Origin: Sporothrix humicola
Taxonomy: Eukaryota > Ascomycota > Sordariomycetes > Ophiostomatales > Ophiostomataceae
Direction: 5' to 3'
Length of the DNA stretch: 64,000 nucleotides
Assembly (NCBI GenBank): GCA_021396245.1
Contig: WNYE01000047.1
Span: forward strand, 248,001 to 312,000
In this document: one piece after another, positions 56,201 through 63,641 of the stretch
Numbering within the stretch: position 1 is the stretch's first letter
Layout of the letters: each line of letters opens with the position of its first letter
The notes under the pieces: model-generated
Seen by the model: only the letters and a program-made list of their open reading frames with translations
Databases searched by the model: none
Told to the model about the DNA's origin: nothing
Position numbers and translations under genes: made by a program

Positions 56201-59200
56201 GGGCCAGGCGACGACGTCGATCATGCGCCGCGTGTACATGACCGTCTTTCGGCGGTAGAGGAGGGGGCCCTCGTGGGTGAGGACCCGGAGGAGGAGGAGG
56301 AGCCAGTGGTGGTTGAGGAGAAGGTGGAGGAGAAGAGTGAGGACGTGAGTGATGAGAAGTATGAAGAAGAGAAGGCGGTCGAGGTCGAGACTCCCGTCGC
56401 TGAAGAGCCAGCTGTCGCTGAGGCCGAACCGGTTGTTGAGTCCGCCGAAGCCGTCACTGAACCTGTCGTCGAGGCCGCCGAGCCTGTGACTGAGACACCT
56501 GCTGCTGAGGACGTCCCTGCCGCCGAACCTGAAGCAGAGGTGCATGCAGCTGACGTCACCGAAGAGGCTCCCGCACAAGAAGAAGCTGCACCTGCAGAGG
56601 TCGCTGCTGAGCATGAGGTTTCCGAGGCTGCACCTGAGCCGGAGACTGCCATTGAGGCTGAAGCTCCTGTCGAGCCCGTCGTTGAGCCTGTCGCTGAGCC
56701 TGTGATTGAAGATGCTCCAGAGCCTGCCGAAGTCGAAGTTGCTATCGAGCCAGTCACCACTGAGGAACCCGCTGTCGAGGCAGTTGAGGACGTGGTCGCT
56801 CCAGTTGCTGAAACTGTTGAGCCTGCTTCTGAAACTGCTGTTGAGACTGCTGAGGTTGAACTTGAGCCAGTTGAAGCCGTGACCGAGCCTGCTCCTGAGC
56901 CTGTCGTCGAGTCTGTCGCCGAGCCCATCTCTGAGCCCGTGGTTGAGGCCACCTCAGAGCCAGAGCCTGCCGTCGAGAAACCCATCGAGGAGCCTATTGA
57001 GGCTGTAGTGAAAGAAGTGGCTGCTCCAGTCGAGACTGTTGAGCTCGCTTCTGAGCCTGCTGCTGAAGCGGTTCCTGAACCTGCCGTCGAGGCTGTTGAG
57101 GTTGCTCCCGAAGCAGTGACTGAGGCAGTGGCTGAACCCGCCGAGCCTGTTGCAGCGCCATCCGAGCCTGAGCCAGTGGTTGAGACCACGTCAGAAGCTG
57201 AAGTCGTTGCTGAGGTCGGGGCCGCAGTTGAGGAGACGGCTGCTCCAGTCCCTGAGTCTGTCGAGCTCGTCTCTGAAGCTGCACCTGAGCCAGCTGCTGA
57301 GACAGTCACTGAACCTGTTGCTGAGCCGGCTGCTGAACCCGAGGTGACGCCTGTTTCCGAGCCCACTGTCGAGACGGCTGAACCTGTCGTTGAAGCTGTG
57401 GAGCCCGCCGAGGCTGCTCCCGTCGATGCTCCTGTCGAGGTCGTTGAGCAAGAAGCCGAGCCTGAGGTTGAGCCTGTGGTCGAGACCGAACCTATCGTTG
57501 AGGCCGCACCTGCCGTCGAGACTGAGACCGAGACTCGTGACATTGAGGAGCCCGCCCCTGTTGACTCTGTTGTTGAATCTGCTGTCGAGCCTGTTGTTGA
57601 GGCTGCTCCTGAAGAATCAGTCGAGCTCTCAACTGACAAGGAAGCCAGTGAGGCAGTCGAGACCACGGAGGCTGAGACTTCTCCTGTTGCTGAAGAAGCT
57701 GTTCCTGAGCCCACCACAGATGCTGTCGAGCCTGCTGCAGTTGAGCCAACTTCCGAGGCTCCTGTTGAAGCTTCTGTCGGGGAGACTCCCGTTGAGACTG
57801 TCACCGAACCGACCGAGACCAGTGCGGCCGAGCCCGAGGCTGTTGTCGACACTCCTGTCGATGCACCTGTCGAGACTCCCGCTCAAGATGCTGTGGAAGA
57901 AACTGCTGCTCCCTCTGACACTCCTGTCGAGGTTGATACTCCGGTGGAAGTTCATGATGCTCCTGTCGACTCTGTCGACAAGACTGAGGAGGCACCTGCT
58001 CTCGAGTCATCCGAGGTCATTGTTCCCCTGCCCACGGAAGACAGCGTCTTGAGTCTGCCCGAGGAGGCTGTCCCAGAGACTGTTCCGCAGACTGTTCCAG
58101 AGACTGCCCCGGCTCCCACTGAAGAAGTGGCCGAGGCCGCCGTCGAGGAGACCAGAGATGTCCCAGCCGCCGAAGAGCCTGCTGACGAGGACTATGTTCT
58201 CGTTGAGTCAACCCCTGCTATCGAAGAGAGTGCCAAGGAAGTCGAGGAGCCCGCTCAAGAGGCCGCTCAAGAGGCCGCTCAAGAGACCATTCAAGAGCCT
58301 ACTGAAGAGAGCGCCCAAGATGAGCCCGCCGCACCTGGGGCCATCCTCGCTGCTGCTGGTGCTATCTCTGCTCTTTCAGTTGCTGGCGGTGCCGCCACTT
58401 TCGTGCACGCCGAGAAGGAGGCCGACAAGGACGTTGAGTCCGAGACCGCTCCCGAGACTGTCGAGGCTGTTCCTGTTGAGGCTTCTGTCCAGGAGGAAGC
58501 CGCTTCTGCAGAAGACTCTCCTGTCGAAGTTGAGCCTGAAGTTGAGGCCGGCCCATCAACGCCACCCACACCGGCCGTCGACAACGAGACGCCTGCTTCT
58601 GTCGACAACAACGAAAAGAAGCAAGAGGCTTCGGTGACCATCACTGCTCTCCCGACTTCCGACCTGACTCCCGTGTCGGAAGTTGGCGATGTCATTGCCT
58701 CTCGCCAAATTGTCGAGACGACGGACATTCTCCCTGAGCAACTCAGCCCAATTGCGGAGACGCCTCTTGAGGCTCCTGCTCCTGCACCAATTGCCCAGGA
58801 AGAGTCGTTTGAGCATGTCGATGCCCCGGCCCAAGAACCTGTCCAGACCGCCCCAGTCGAAGCTGAAGATGACGAGCATCTCAAGGAAAAGATTGCTGCC
58901 GCGGCCGTCGGCGCCGCTGCTCTCTTGAGCGGTGCCGGTCTTGTTGGTTTTGCCCACAAGCACAAGGAAAGCCACGAGCGCGACGTCGAAGAGCTCGAGA
59001 AGCTAGCCGATCTAGCACCATCGCCTGTGCCGCCCGAGATGCTCTCGTCGGGCGAGCTCGTCAAGGGCGTGGATGCCGAAGATGTCCGGTCCATTTCGTC
59101 GGGCATTGGTGGGGAGGTTGAGGCCAAGCTAAAGGTGGAGTTCCTTCCGCCTCGCACGTCCTCTTCGTCTCTGGCCGTCCGGCCTGGCATCAGCTCTGAG

Positions 59201-61171
59201 CTTTTGAGAGCACCCACGCCGGCCGTGGTCATCCCCGACCTCGAGGACAAACAGGTCAAGGAGCTGGGCCGCGTGCGCAGCATCAAGAAGCGGCAGCGCC
59301 AAAACATTCGCGACACGGAGGATACAGTGGCGGCGGCGGTGGTGATTTACGCGACGGCCGAGGTGTTGAGCCGGCCAGGGTCGCCGACGTTGGGCGCGAC
59401 GAAGGATGTACAGGTAGAGAGCGATAGTGTAGAGAGAGGACGCAAGGCTGTTCGGGACGAGGTTGTGCCTCTTGTTTTGGAGGAGGACAAAGGAAAGGGA
59501 TTGGAAGGAAATGAAGGATTGGGAACACAAGATGGAAGATCTGGAGGACCACAGTACTCGGACTTGGAAACACAGGACAAGAACAAGGACAGAGACACAC
59601 GATCACAGGAGAGAGCACACGCAAACTTGCGCGATTCTGTGGCTGACCTCTTTGCAGACGACAAGCTCAAGGAGTCGACGTCGACCGATTACGGAACCGC
59701 CAACCGATCGTCCCGGCCGCGCGAACACCGCGAACACTCGTCACGGTCCAGCCGCGATGCTAGCAAGGAGGCCGGCCGTGACTCTCGCGACTCTCGCGAC
59801 GGCTCGACCCGCCACCGCCACCACCGCGACCGCGACTCGGACCGGTCTGTGCCGTCGACGCCCAAGCGCCAGGACAGCGGGTTCTCTGTGCAGAGCGGCG
59901 GTAGTGGCAGCGGTGGTCGTGACAGAGAGAGTAGCAGCCGGGACGGATCGTCGCCGCGGAAGTCCTACAGATCCTCCCACGACAAGGAACGCAGCCGCAC
60001 TGACCGCGCCGCACCCACCGACGACGACGAACGCTACCGCGCCGAACGCCGCGCCGCCCGCCACGCCCGCGAGAAGGAGAAGGAGAGACTGGCTGCTGCT
60101 GGTGTTGCAGGTGTTGCCGCTGGCGCTGTTGCTGCTGCAGCAGTCGCCGCGACATCCCGCGGCAGCAGCAGAGGCAAGGACGCGGACAGAGAGCGGGATC
60201 GCTACCGTGACGACCGCCCGCGCGACGACCGCGAGCGCCGCAGCTCGCGCCGCCACAGCCACAGCTCCCGACCGACGACGGCCGACGCGCCGCCTTCAAC
60301 AGGTGCCGCACCCTCGCAGCCTCCCCTCTCCTCCTCGTCGAGCCGCAAGTTCTTTGACGTCAAAAACGCGGCCAGCACCGTGGAGCCCAACTTTGGCTTG
60401 CACGACGGTAACGCCCCTCTGCCACTGAGCACCGACAACACTATCAGCCCAGACAGCACAGCACCTGCCCAAGCACAAGCACCCGCTCCTCTTTCTTCTG
60501 TTCCCGTCTCCGCCCCTTCTGCTCCCCCCGCCGGCGCCACTTCACGGGAGAGACAGTCCAAAGAGTACCGCCGCAGCAGCGACCGGAGAGTGAGAGACAG
60601 TAGAGAAGTCGACCGTGGCAACCGCGACGTTTCCAGCTCTGACAGACATGACCCTGTGCCCAAGCGCTCAAGCACAACCCGCTCTCGCTTTGGCTCCAGC
60701 AGACGCTCCGAAGACGTTCAACGAAACGAGTCGTCGACGACAACAACTACAGCGACTCCGACATCAGCGTCGACCTCATCCCGGATGCGCCTTCAGAAGC
60801 AGCATTCCCAGCGGGAGTCGTCCTCGTCGCGCGACCGGACGAAGGAGGACAACAGCAGCAGCGGAAAGCACTACCGCCACCGGAGGAGTGTGGACGTCAG
60901 TCGCCAGTCAGCACCTGCCCCGATGCCCATCGGCCGCGAGACGAGCGAGTCCCTGGGCTCCAACAAGGGCCAGCCAGTCGCGCCCACAGTCACTGCAGCC
61001 GAGGCGACGGCGTCTAGCGAAGCCGGCCCGTCGTCATCGGCCGCCACCGCCGCCGCCGACGAAAAGCACCGCAAGGACCGCCAGGAGAAGCGCGACAAGG
61101 CCAAGTCCGGCGACGAGAAGAAGCGTGGTCTGCGCGCCATGTTCAAAAAGTTCCTTTCTGTGAAGGATTAG
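47234..61171 (+). CDS. Giant Glu/Ala/Pro-rich protein with Ala/Gly segments and RS-like tail
   Basis: 4627 residues. Exons are 47234-47546 and 47601-61171; the 54-bp intron (GTGAGT, TACTAATAAC, TCAG) is a multiple of three. The ATG at 47234 (MEDMQRQLGETGV) is chosen over an earlier GTG-initiated frame. Order: a conserved-looking N-terminus (about 1-70), a Lys-rich patch, then about 3600 residues of degenerate E/A/P/V repeats (units like EEPAAE, PAEEAP). A recurrent [TS][KR][ED][VI] motif punctuates this. Seven Ala/Gly/Val-rich hydrophobic stretches lie at about residues 961-983, 1790-1812, 2885-2906, 3684-3708, 3868-3892, 4014-4027 and 4268-4291. An Arg/Ser/Asp tail (about 4138-4540) precedes a basic end (RGLRAMFKKFLSVKD). 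No enzyme domain is visible. A scaffold or tether (the Woronin-body tether leashin is one such giant) is possible but unproven. Confidence 0.85.
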   Translation: MEDMQRQLGETGVAVSEARIFNPDNIQVASYDQPAVADFSNVQYLEVTDSEAEAEEEYEFDGEEGEGEYDHTPARTAPTTIPTPEQKRKKEKRKNKKAKAKEDSGESTFTLCFTMFTATNNSDADDKSPAAGSEEDATEGVASPPAEAEAAEDFWAPKSNKKKSKKAAQKAAKRGEAAAAAAAVADTPAEKEADKSGSGSGTTSGVTSSAEVDKPADKKANGKNSKKDKKKNKKNKGKDAKAEPEEAAEEKVAEPAPVAAVEAAPEAAPEAAAEPAAEPAAEAPAAAAEESKPEETPAPEAPAAEEAPAAEAPAEAPVEAAAEPAAEPAPEATEAAPAAEDAPAPPSPTPSQKRVHFADAEPEAEEAEKTEEAPAEAPTEAPAEAATESPIEPAAEPTPEPAAEAVAETPAETPAAEPEAPAEPPVEAAPEPAAESVAEPEKTEEPATEAPAEAAEAPAAEEVEEKEAAPAEAEAPAAAEEAAPAEEAAPAEEAPAAETVEAPVETPAEAAEESAEKSAETPAEELAAAAVEVTTEAAAEAAKEEEPEAKSEESAAEPAPEATPAPAEEGTPAEEAAPAEADKEVPKEEEAEAPAAEAESSEEPTTEEVEAPAAEAAAEPEEKAEGEAEGEAEGKTEDAPEPTPEAAAEPVVEAAAEPVEAATEEAPAEPVEKADEATPAAEAEAPVEKAPVEEVATAEEAPAAEEPATDAPAAEEPAAETAAEETPAPAVEDKEVKDEPAAEEDKPEPAAESAPEAAPEPAADAPAEEAAAEPAAAPEAEPVEAPVEEAAEPAAAEPEAESKPEEEVKTEPEEKIAEPAEPEAAAPAPEVEAETAAPAEEAPSAAEPEAAAAPADEPAAEEPAKEEVAAPAESAPEPTEETPKEAEPAATEETPAPEETAAPAEDAPTAEPEKVEEAPAEAPAEAPAEAPAEAEEKAPEPAVEAEAAPEPSAEAEAAPEPAAEAKEKPEELASDDKEDAAAAAAAIAAVAAAATVAIVASDDKEDEKPAEETPEAEESAAPTEEAKEVEASEPEAAASEEPAAPAKPEATKEVVEAEPAEVAATAEEPASAEVVEEAAPAAEPEAAAEEVKEEEVAAPEAAPEAPAEEAKEKPDSAPEAEAAAEPEPQTEAAPATEEAPAAEEAVPTPEETPAAEPVEGKAEEEAPKDEPATVEEAAPEPAAAESTPAEEKAAPAPTAEPEAEAEPEAKEVVEEAAAPEPAAEPAVEEPAAESAPAAEEKEEPAADKEAESTPEPAAEPAVEPESAPAEPESVTVEVETAPETAEPAESPKEIVEETPAEEAKEEAAPAPEAEAETETAVEPEAEPVAEAVEAPAEAPAEEPTAEPEAAPTEAKEPEVAAEAAAEESTPEPAAEEPVAEEPAVEEPAAATEPAAEPGAVEETKEVVAEDAPAEEAAPAPAPVEEATPAPEEAPAAAEPEAAVEAEAEPAEAEAPAPVEDAPAAEEKAEEAAASEAAPETAPAAEVEVAKVVNTEESPEESPVEAPVEAAAEAPAEPAAEPAVEPTEEAPAAPTEAAEKVAEEAAPEPAAEAEPVVETAPEAAPEAKEEAAPEPAAESAPEPVAEPVAEPVAEAVPEAPAETSREISTEEPAAAEQAAEAEEAKDSVAPMPVVVPAPIPADTDKDKSGDVEKRRRRRSSRGEFDPDDTPDAPENDTPEEEEKKEEEVKEVEDVQETVEEKEDVTEEKDVEVATKTTTTDEDKNEDENKDKTQEEATQEVAKEDVEDVEEKKEDEEVDTGSAEPVADSTPAAEEAELQGVQEAEPVVEADAPAESKEVAEDEPSLPTSELAVAGGIAALAATSIAVAHETSDDTPKEEAPAETETKVTAVAEPAPAQEDAAPSQDDTTAVEESVVEEPATEETSAEPAELAEPVTEEAALEPASVEVAAVDVAVEAPATETATEEPVAETVVEPAPVEEAAPTEPVAEEPAAPEPTTTEVTETQAPAEVEAAEAEPEAVAVTVTEDTTSAPEPAVGAAAEEDKPADEAPETAQQSEEEVAAPEPTEAAEPQPIEEKQDEVPAAQESEPVTETVEAAEPVTEEAAVAESEPEVVAVAEPAVAESEDKADPVEADTTPADASEVAAEAHETVLEAVSEETVDAPAEEPATEKSVVEEAAAVETPAPVETPAEVTSAEPADVAAGTTADAPVEESVAPVETSVESEDKTVDTPEEAAPEATVEPADEPVVEAAPESAPEPVPEAPVQAAEDAPAEAISEEPAAEESPAPESAESADPELPAESREVSNAPAEEPATEEPVAEPVAEPAAKAETAPVEVETTSAEVQEDAPAPEEAPATEAAPAEKVVAAAEEPTNEEPPVAEEAPVAEEPEAAAEAETTEAAPETAPEPAVEAAAESAVTETAETPVVEETREVSADVPVATEAEPVAEAGPEPVVETAAEAPVEAPAEDAAVESAPEPTPEPAVEAAEEAAEEPVTEVAAEDAPAPATAEESATETVDETPAEAEAPAPAVTDAPVDATEETSEAAPVEAAEESAAPVEEPKVDESVAPVEVEETPATVEESPAVESEEAVPTDVPAEAAEVAEVAEAVDTTREVEATPADAPVETEAGTPAVDAPASEEPTPEAAEPVAEETQPAEAETTAVEPVAEPAPVAEQPAPEPTEPQAEPKAEPESAPEEKAEEPTVAAVESVDAEPQSEEAAPVEAEVVESTPTVESAPFEETPAEAPVEAEVEEAVAEKAVEEPAVEPATEPEAVETPTEADVEEPVEESTEAPAEESPAEAAPAEAEPTPAEPVVESEPAAAEEAAPEETAPEETPKEITEESSRPTEEPAAEPAAEPASGSVAEAVEPVEPVVEKSTPEPASESIVESEPTIESEETPATSKEIESTEPVEPTESVEPVAVEPSSPTSTSPSSDLLSSAPKDGSVLPHVATAAITVAAVANIVAVEGGGEENTNEKEGETAVSADTAETQTADTEPSTSLDRSDDLAHEPADAVDTGDSPLDDDKVHDDLHGPGDDVDHAPRVHDRLSAVEEGALVGEDPEEEEEPVVVEEKVEEKSEDVSDEKYEEEKAVEVETPVAEEPAVAEAEPVVESAEAVTEPVVEAAEPVTETPAAEDVPAAEPEAEVHAADVTEEAPAQEEAAPAEVAAEHEVSEAAPEPETAIEAEAPVEPVVEPVAEPVIEDAPEPAEVEVAIEPVTTEEPAVEAVEDVVAPVAETVEPASETAVETAEVELEPVEAVTEPAPEPVVESVAEPISEPVVEATSEPEPAVEKPIEEPIEAVVKEVAAPVETVELASEPAAEAVPEPAVEAVEVAPEAVTEAVAEPAEPVAAPSEPEPVVETTSEAEVVAEVGAAVEETAAPVPESVELVSEAAPEPAAETVTEPVAEPAAEPEVTPVSEPTVETAEPVVEAVEPAEAAPVDAPVEVVEQEAEPEVEPVVETEPIVEAAPAVETETETRDIEEPAPVDSVVESAVEPVVEAAPEESVELSTDKEASEAVETTEAETSPVAEEAVPEPTTDAVEPAAVEPTSEAPVEASVGETPVETVTEPTETSAAEPEAVVDTPVDAPVETPAQDAVEETAAPSDTPVEVDTPVEVHDAPVDSVDKTEEAPALESSEVIVPLPTEDSVLSLPEEAVPETVPQTVPETAPAPTEEVAEAAVEETRDVPAAEEPADEDYVLVESTPAIEESAKEVEEPAQEAAQEAAQETIQEPTEESAQDEPAAPGAILAAAGAISALSVAGGAATFVHAEKEADKDVESETAPETVEAVPVEASVQEEAASAEDSPVEVEPEVEAGPSTPPTPAVDNETPASVDNNEKKQEASVTITALPTSDLTPVSEVGDVIASRQIVETTDILPEQLSPIAETPLEAPAPAPIAQEESFEHVDAPAQEPVQTAPVEAEDDEHLKEKIAAAAVGAAALLSGAGLVGFAHKHKESHERDVEELEKLADLAPSPVPPEMLSSGELVKGVDAEDVRSISSGIGGEVEAKLKVEFLPPRTSSSSLAVRPGISSELLRAPTPAVVIPDLEDKQVKELGRVRSIKKRQRQNIRDTEDTVAAAVVIYATAEVLSRPGSPTLGATKDVQVESDSVERGRKAVRDEVVPLVLEEDKGKGLEGNEGLGTQDGRSGGPQYSDLETQDKNKDRDTRSQERAHANLRDSVADLFADDKLKESTSTDYGTANRSSRPREHREHSSRSSRDASKEAGRDSRDSRDGSTRHRHHRDRDSDRSVPSTPKRQDSGFSVQSGGSGSGGRDRESSSRDGSSPRKSYRSSHDKERSRTDRAAPTDDDERYRAERRAARHAREKEKERLAAAGVAGVAAGAVAAAAVAATSRGSSRGKDADRERDRYRDDRPRDDRERRSSRRHSHSSRPTTADAPPSTGAAPSQPPLSSSSSRKFFDVKNAASTVEPNFGLHDGNAPLPLSTDNTISPDSTAPAQAQAPAPLSSVPVSAPSAPPAGATSRERQSKEYRRSSDRRVRDSREVDRGNRDVSSSDRHDPVPKRSSTTRSRFGSSRRSEDVQRNESSTTTTTATPTSASTSSRMRLQKQHSQRESSSSRDRTKEDNSSSGKHYRHRRSVDVSRQSAPAPMPIGRETSESLGSNKGQPVAPTVTAAEATASSEAGPSSSAATAAADEKHRKDRQEKRDKAKSGDEKKRGLRAMFKKFLSVKD
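47950..58300 (+). repeat. Low-complexity coding repeat region (Glu/Ala/Pro/Val)
   Basis: More than 10 kb of codons almost limited to GAG/GAA, GCx, CCx, GTx and some ACx/TCx. Locally perfect tandem units occur, such as GCTGAGGCTCCT repeats near 49988, GAGGCTGAGGGG repeats near 49105 and GCTCAAGAGGCC x3 at 58253-58284. Because these codons rarely give stops on the other strand, very long antisense frames appear here and should be ignored. Confidence 0.85.
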
Positions 61172-61669
61172 TGGAGAGGGGGTTGTTGATTTTGATTTGA
61201 TTTTGATTAGATTTGTTTTGTTTTGTGTTTATGATTTCATGCCTTACGCTTGGATGTTTTGATTTTGTTAGTTCGTTTTGTTAGCTCGTTTTGTTAGTCA
61301 GTTCTGTTTTTGCTAGTCGTTTTTGTCACGTCTCTCCTCACGGTCTGTCACGAACCATGTATGATGATGTTTATTTAGATGCAATGAAATTTATTAAAAA
61401 AAAAAGTGTTACACAAACAATGAAATTTGCTTCGTCGTAATGTACGTTTGAGTACAACATACAATCTGCACTTTCGGGGTATCGTTTTACCGAAAGTATC
61501 TCATGTGACCAGATTGCCAACGGCCGTTATGAAAGGGATGCGTTGTCGTTGTTCATAAGACAGCACCTCACTTAAGCACCATCTCACTTTTTTCGAAAGA
61601 CATCTCTGCGACGACTTATCTTTTTCGACCTCACTTAGACAATATTGACCAAAGGCAGGTAAGAAAATA
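61172..61669. other. Intergenic region after the giant gene
   Basis: 498 bases: a T/G-rich 3' flank with a TTTTGTTAG-type repeat near 61265-61310 and an A-run at about 61396-61405, then AT-rich sequence leading to the orphan gene. Confidence 0.5.
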
Positions 61670-62254
61670 ATGACGTCGTTAGAGAACGAGTCCAAATGCA
61701 GATGGCAGTTGGCTAACAATAAGCAGATCAATTCCAAAAAAGGCCTCTGTTTTATCGAAAGGATGCCCTCTCCCTTGCGAGTCTTCCTCCACGTCTCTTC
61801 GAAAAGCGACTACTATTCCACAGCATGGGATGAAATCTCAAACAACGAGACATGCGGAGTCGTTACCGCTGCAGTGAAGGAGCTCATCAACTGTCGCGTC
61901 GTGGACGTGGACAGTGACGATGACGCCGAGCGTGTCCAGCCCCGGATCATGTCAATCAACAAATGGCCCCGCTTCATCCACATCGTCTTCGACCTCTTCC
62001 ACGACACGTACGATGCAAAGACGGGGGATCAGCCGGACCAGAATATGCTGCCAGTCCACCGGGTCAGTTTTACGAAAAAGGACGGCACTGAGTCGTGTTT
62101 CTATTCTGCGGCAACAGACGGGATACGTCAAAAAGTGAATCACGAAATAATGAATTTCCATATATTGAACGGCTACGACGAGGAGCCGCCCTTTTTCGAG
62201 GACCATACAAACGGCAATGTGCCAATCTATCGGAATTTGAGGAGGCGCCTATGA
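61670..62254 (+). CDS. Hypothetical protein, unrecognised
   Basis: 194 residues in one frame, ATG at 61670, stop at 62252-62254. An internal ATG at 61763 (MPSPLRVFLHVSS) is an alternative start. The protein has mixed, globular-looking composition (KWPRFIHIVFDLFHDTYD, VHRVSFTKKDGTESCFYSAA), unlike the composition-driven frames elsewhere, which is the main reason to believe it. There is no signal peptide or membrane segment, and I recognise no family. A CAGGTAAG just before the ATG could mean that the gene has an upstream exon. It lies between the giant gene and SRPK-like copy F. Confidence 0.5.
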   Translation: MTSLENESKCRWQLANNKQINSKKGLCFIERMPSPLRVFLHVSSKSDYYSTAWDEISNNETCGVVTAAVKELINCRVVDVDSDDDAERVQPRIMSINKWPRFIHIVFDLFHDTYDAKTGDQPDQNMLPVHRVSFTKKDGTESCFYSAATDGIRQKVNHEIMNFHILNGYDEEPPFFEDHTNGNVPIYRNLRRRL

Positions 62255-63641
62255 AACAGCAGACCAACATCCAACATCCAACATCCAAATCCCATGCCTC
62301 TATCACCCACCCCAGCAACCAGTTCACTGCAGTGTACAGTATCGCAGTACTCTCAGTACGCCATTGTACCCTCAGTCTGAGGGGGTCGGGCTCGGATAAG
62401 CACAGCTGTTGCAGAGCCCGCGCTTGATTTCCACAGTCGAGCCTGCACTATAAGCGGCGTGATTTCCATTGCCGCAGCGAGTCTGCTGCAGCGAATATTC
62501 ATCGTCGCACCTGTTACAGATGTATCGCACCCACTGGCACATCTGATGGCTGCTGTCAGTATGGTAACAGGACTATTACGTTACAGATGTTTCCTTGAGT
62601 AAAACTGACATTCTACGCAGTCTTTGATACTTTGTTATGTGTTGTGTACGCTGTGCTCCGTATGTGTTTTCTTGTCTACCGCGCCATAGTCAAATATGTC
62701 CGAAGTATGTAGCTGTGTTCTGACGAAAATGCAATAAATGATAAAGAATATTCCAACGAAGGAAAGACAACGAAGACATCTCTTTATCTTGTGCGGAAAC
62801 TCCTTGATATCCTATGAATAGAGAAGGGTCCCGTATCATAAACATGCAGGTAATTCCACGGTGCAGTGTTACCGTTATTAGTACAAATAATTTAAGACGC
62901 ACTTCACAATCGGGCGCGAGAGCCAAACGCCTTCTCTTTGATGATAGAAGCTGTCGTCTAGAAATAAAGTTTGGGGGTCAAGGGATGCAAAAGAGCTAGA
63001 TACTTGTTTGCATATCTGCATCATTGCTAGCCACCAAATTGATTTCATATGCTTTTTTTACCCACCCCTTAAATAAATCCTAAGAAAAGAAGCTACTATG
63101 AGATCTTTATTTTAGTCCCCTTATCTACCACTACTCTCTTTCATTCTTTCAGTTCGAAAGGATTGACGGAGTACACAATCTTGTCAAAGAGATTTGATGC
63201 CAGGGATGTCAAAGACAGTGTATCCGGGTAATGGGTGAGAACGCTGATTATCTGGATGATTTCTGATTCTATACACGGCCTTTGATCTTTCTTTATTTCT
63301 GAATGTTTCTAATCCCTTGAAATGCCTTTTTGTCCGAGATTCTAGCAGAGAAACGGGTGAGATGTAAATAGGGTTACCAATCACAAGCATGTAAACAAAG
63401 CCCCTATTTTGGAGCGGTGGACTTGGCTAATGCGATTTGAGACTAGTTCTATTTTTGACACAAAGTATTGAAAGTGCAGCCTTTTATCGTCAACCCTTAA
63501 TGCAACAAGGGATATGAATAATAGGGAATGAGTCTCTGTGTGAATATTCATATATATGTGTCCAGCCAGCACATCCGCAATTTTCATGTTCTGATATATT
63601 CTTATAATCAACTTCACTTTTATTTCGATTTATCAAGTACA
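62255..63641. other. Intergenic region before kinase F
   Basis: 1.39 kb. (CCAACAT)x3 lies at 62264-62284. An orphan copy of the SRPK-like promoter box is at 62933-62995. A TATA-like TATATATG at 63551-63558 is 91 bp before the copy-F ATG. No other gene is supported. Confidence 0.5.
62933..62995 (-). promoter_or_regulatory. Orphan copy of the SRPK-like upstream box
   Basis: Plus strand TTTGATGATAGAAGCTGTCG (62938-62957), then TCAAGGGATGCAAAAGAG (62978-62995). The first block differs from the copy-B module in two of 20 bases. Its orientation would suit a minus-strand gene to its left, but no kinase frame exists there; the nearest family member is copy F, 650 bp to the right. Confidence 0.6.
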
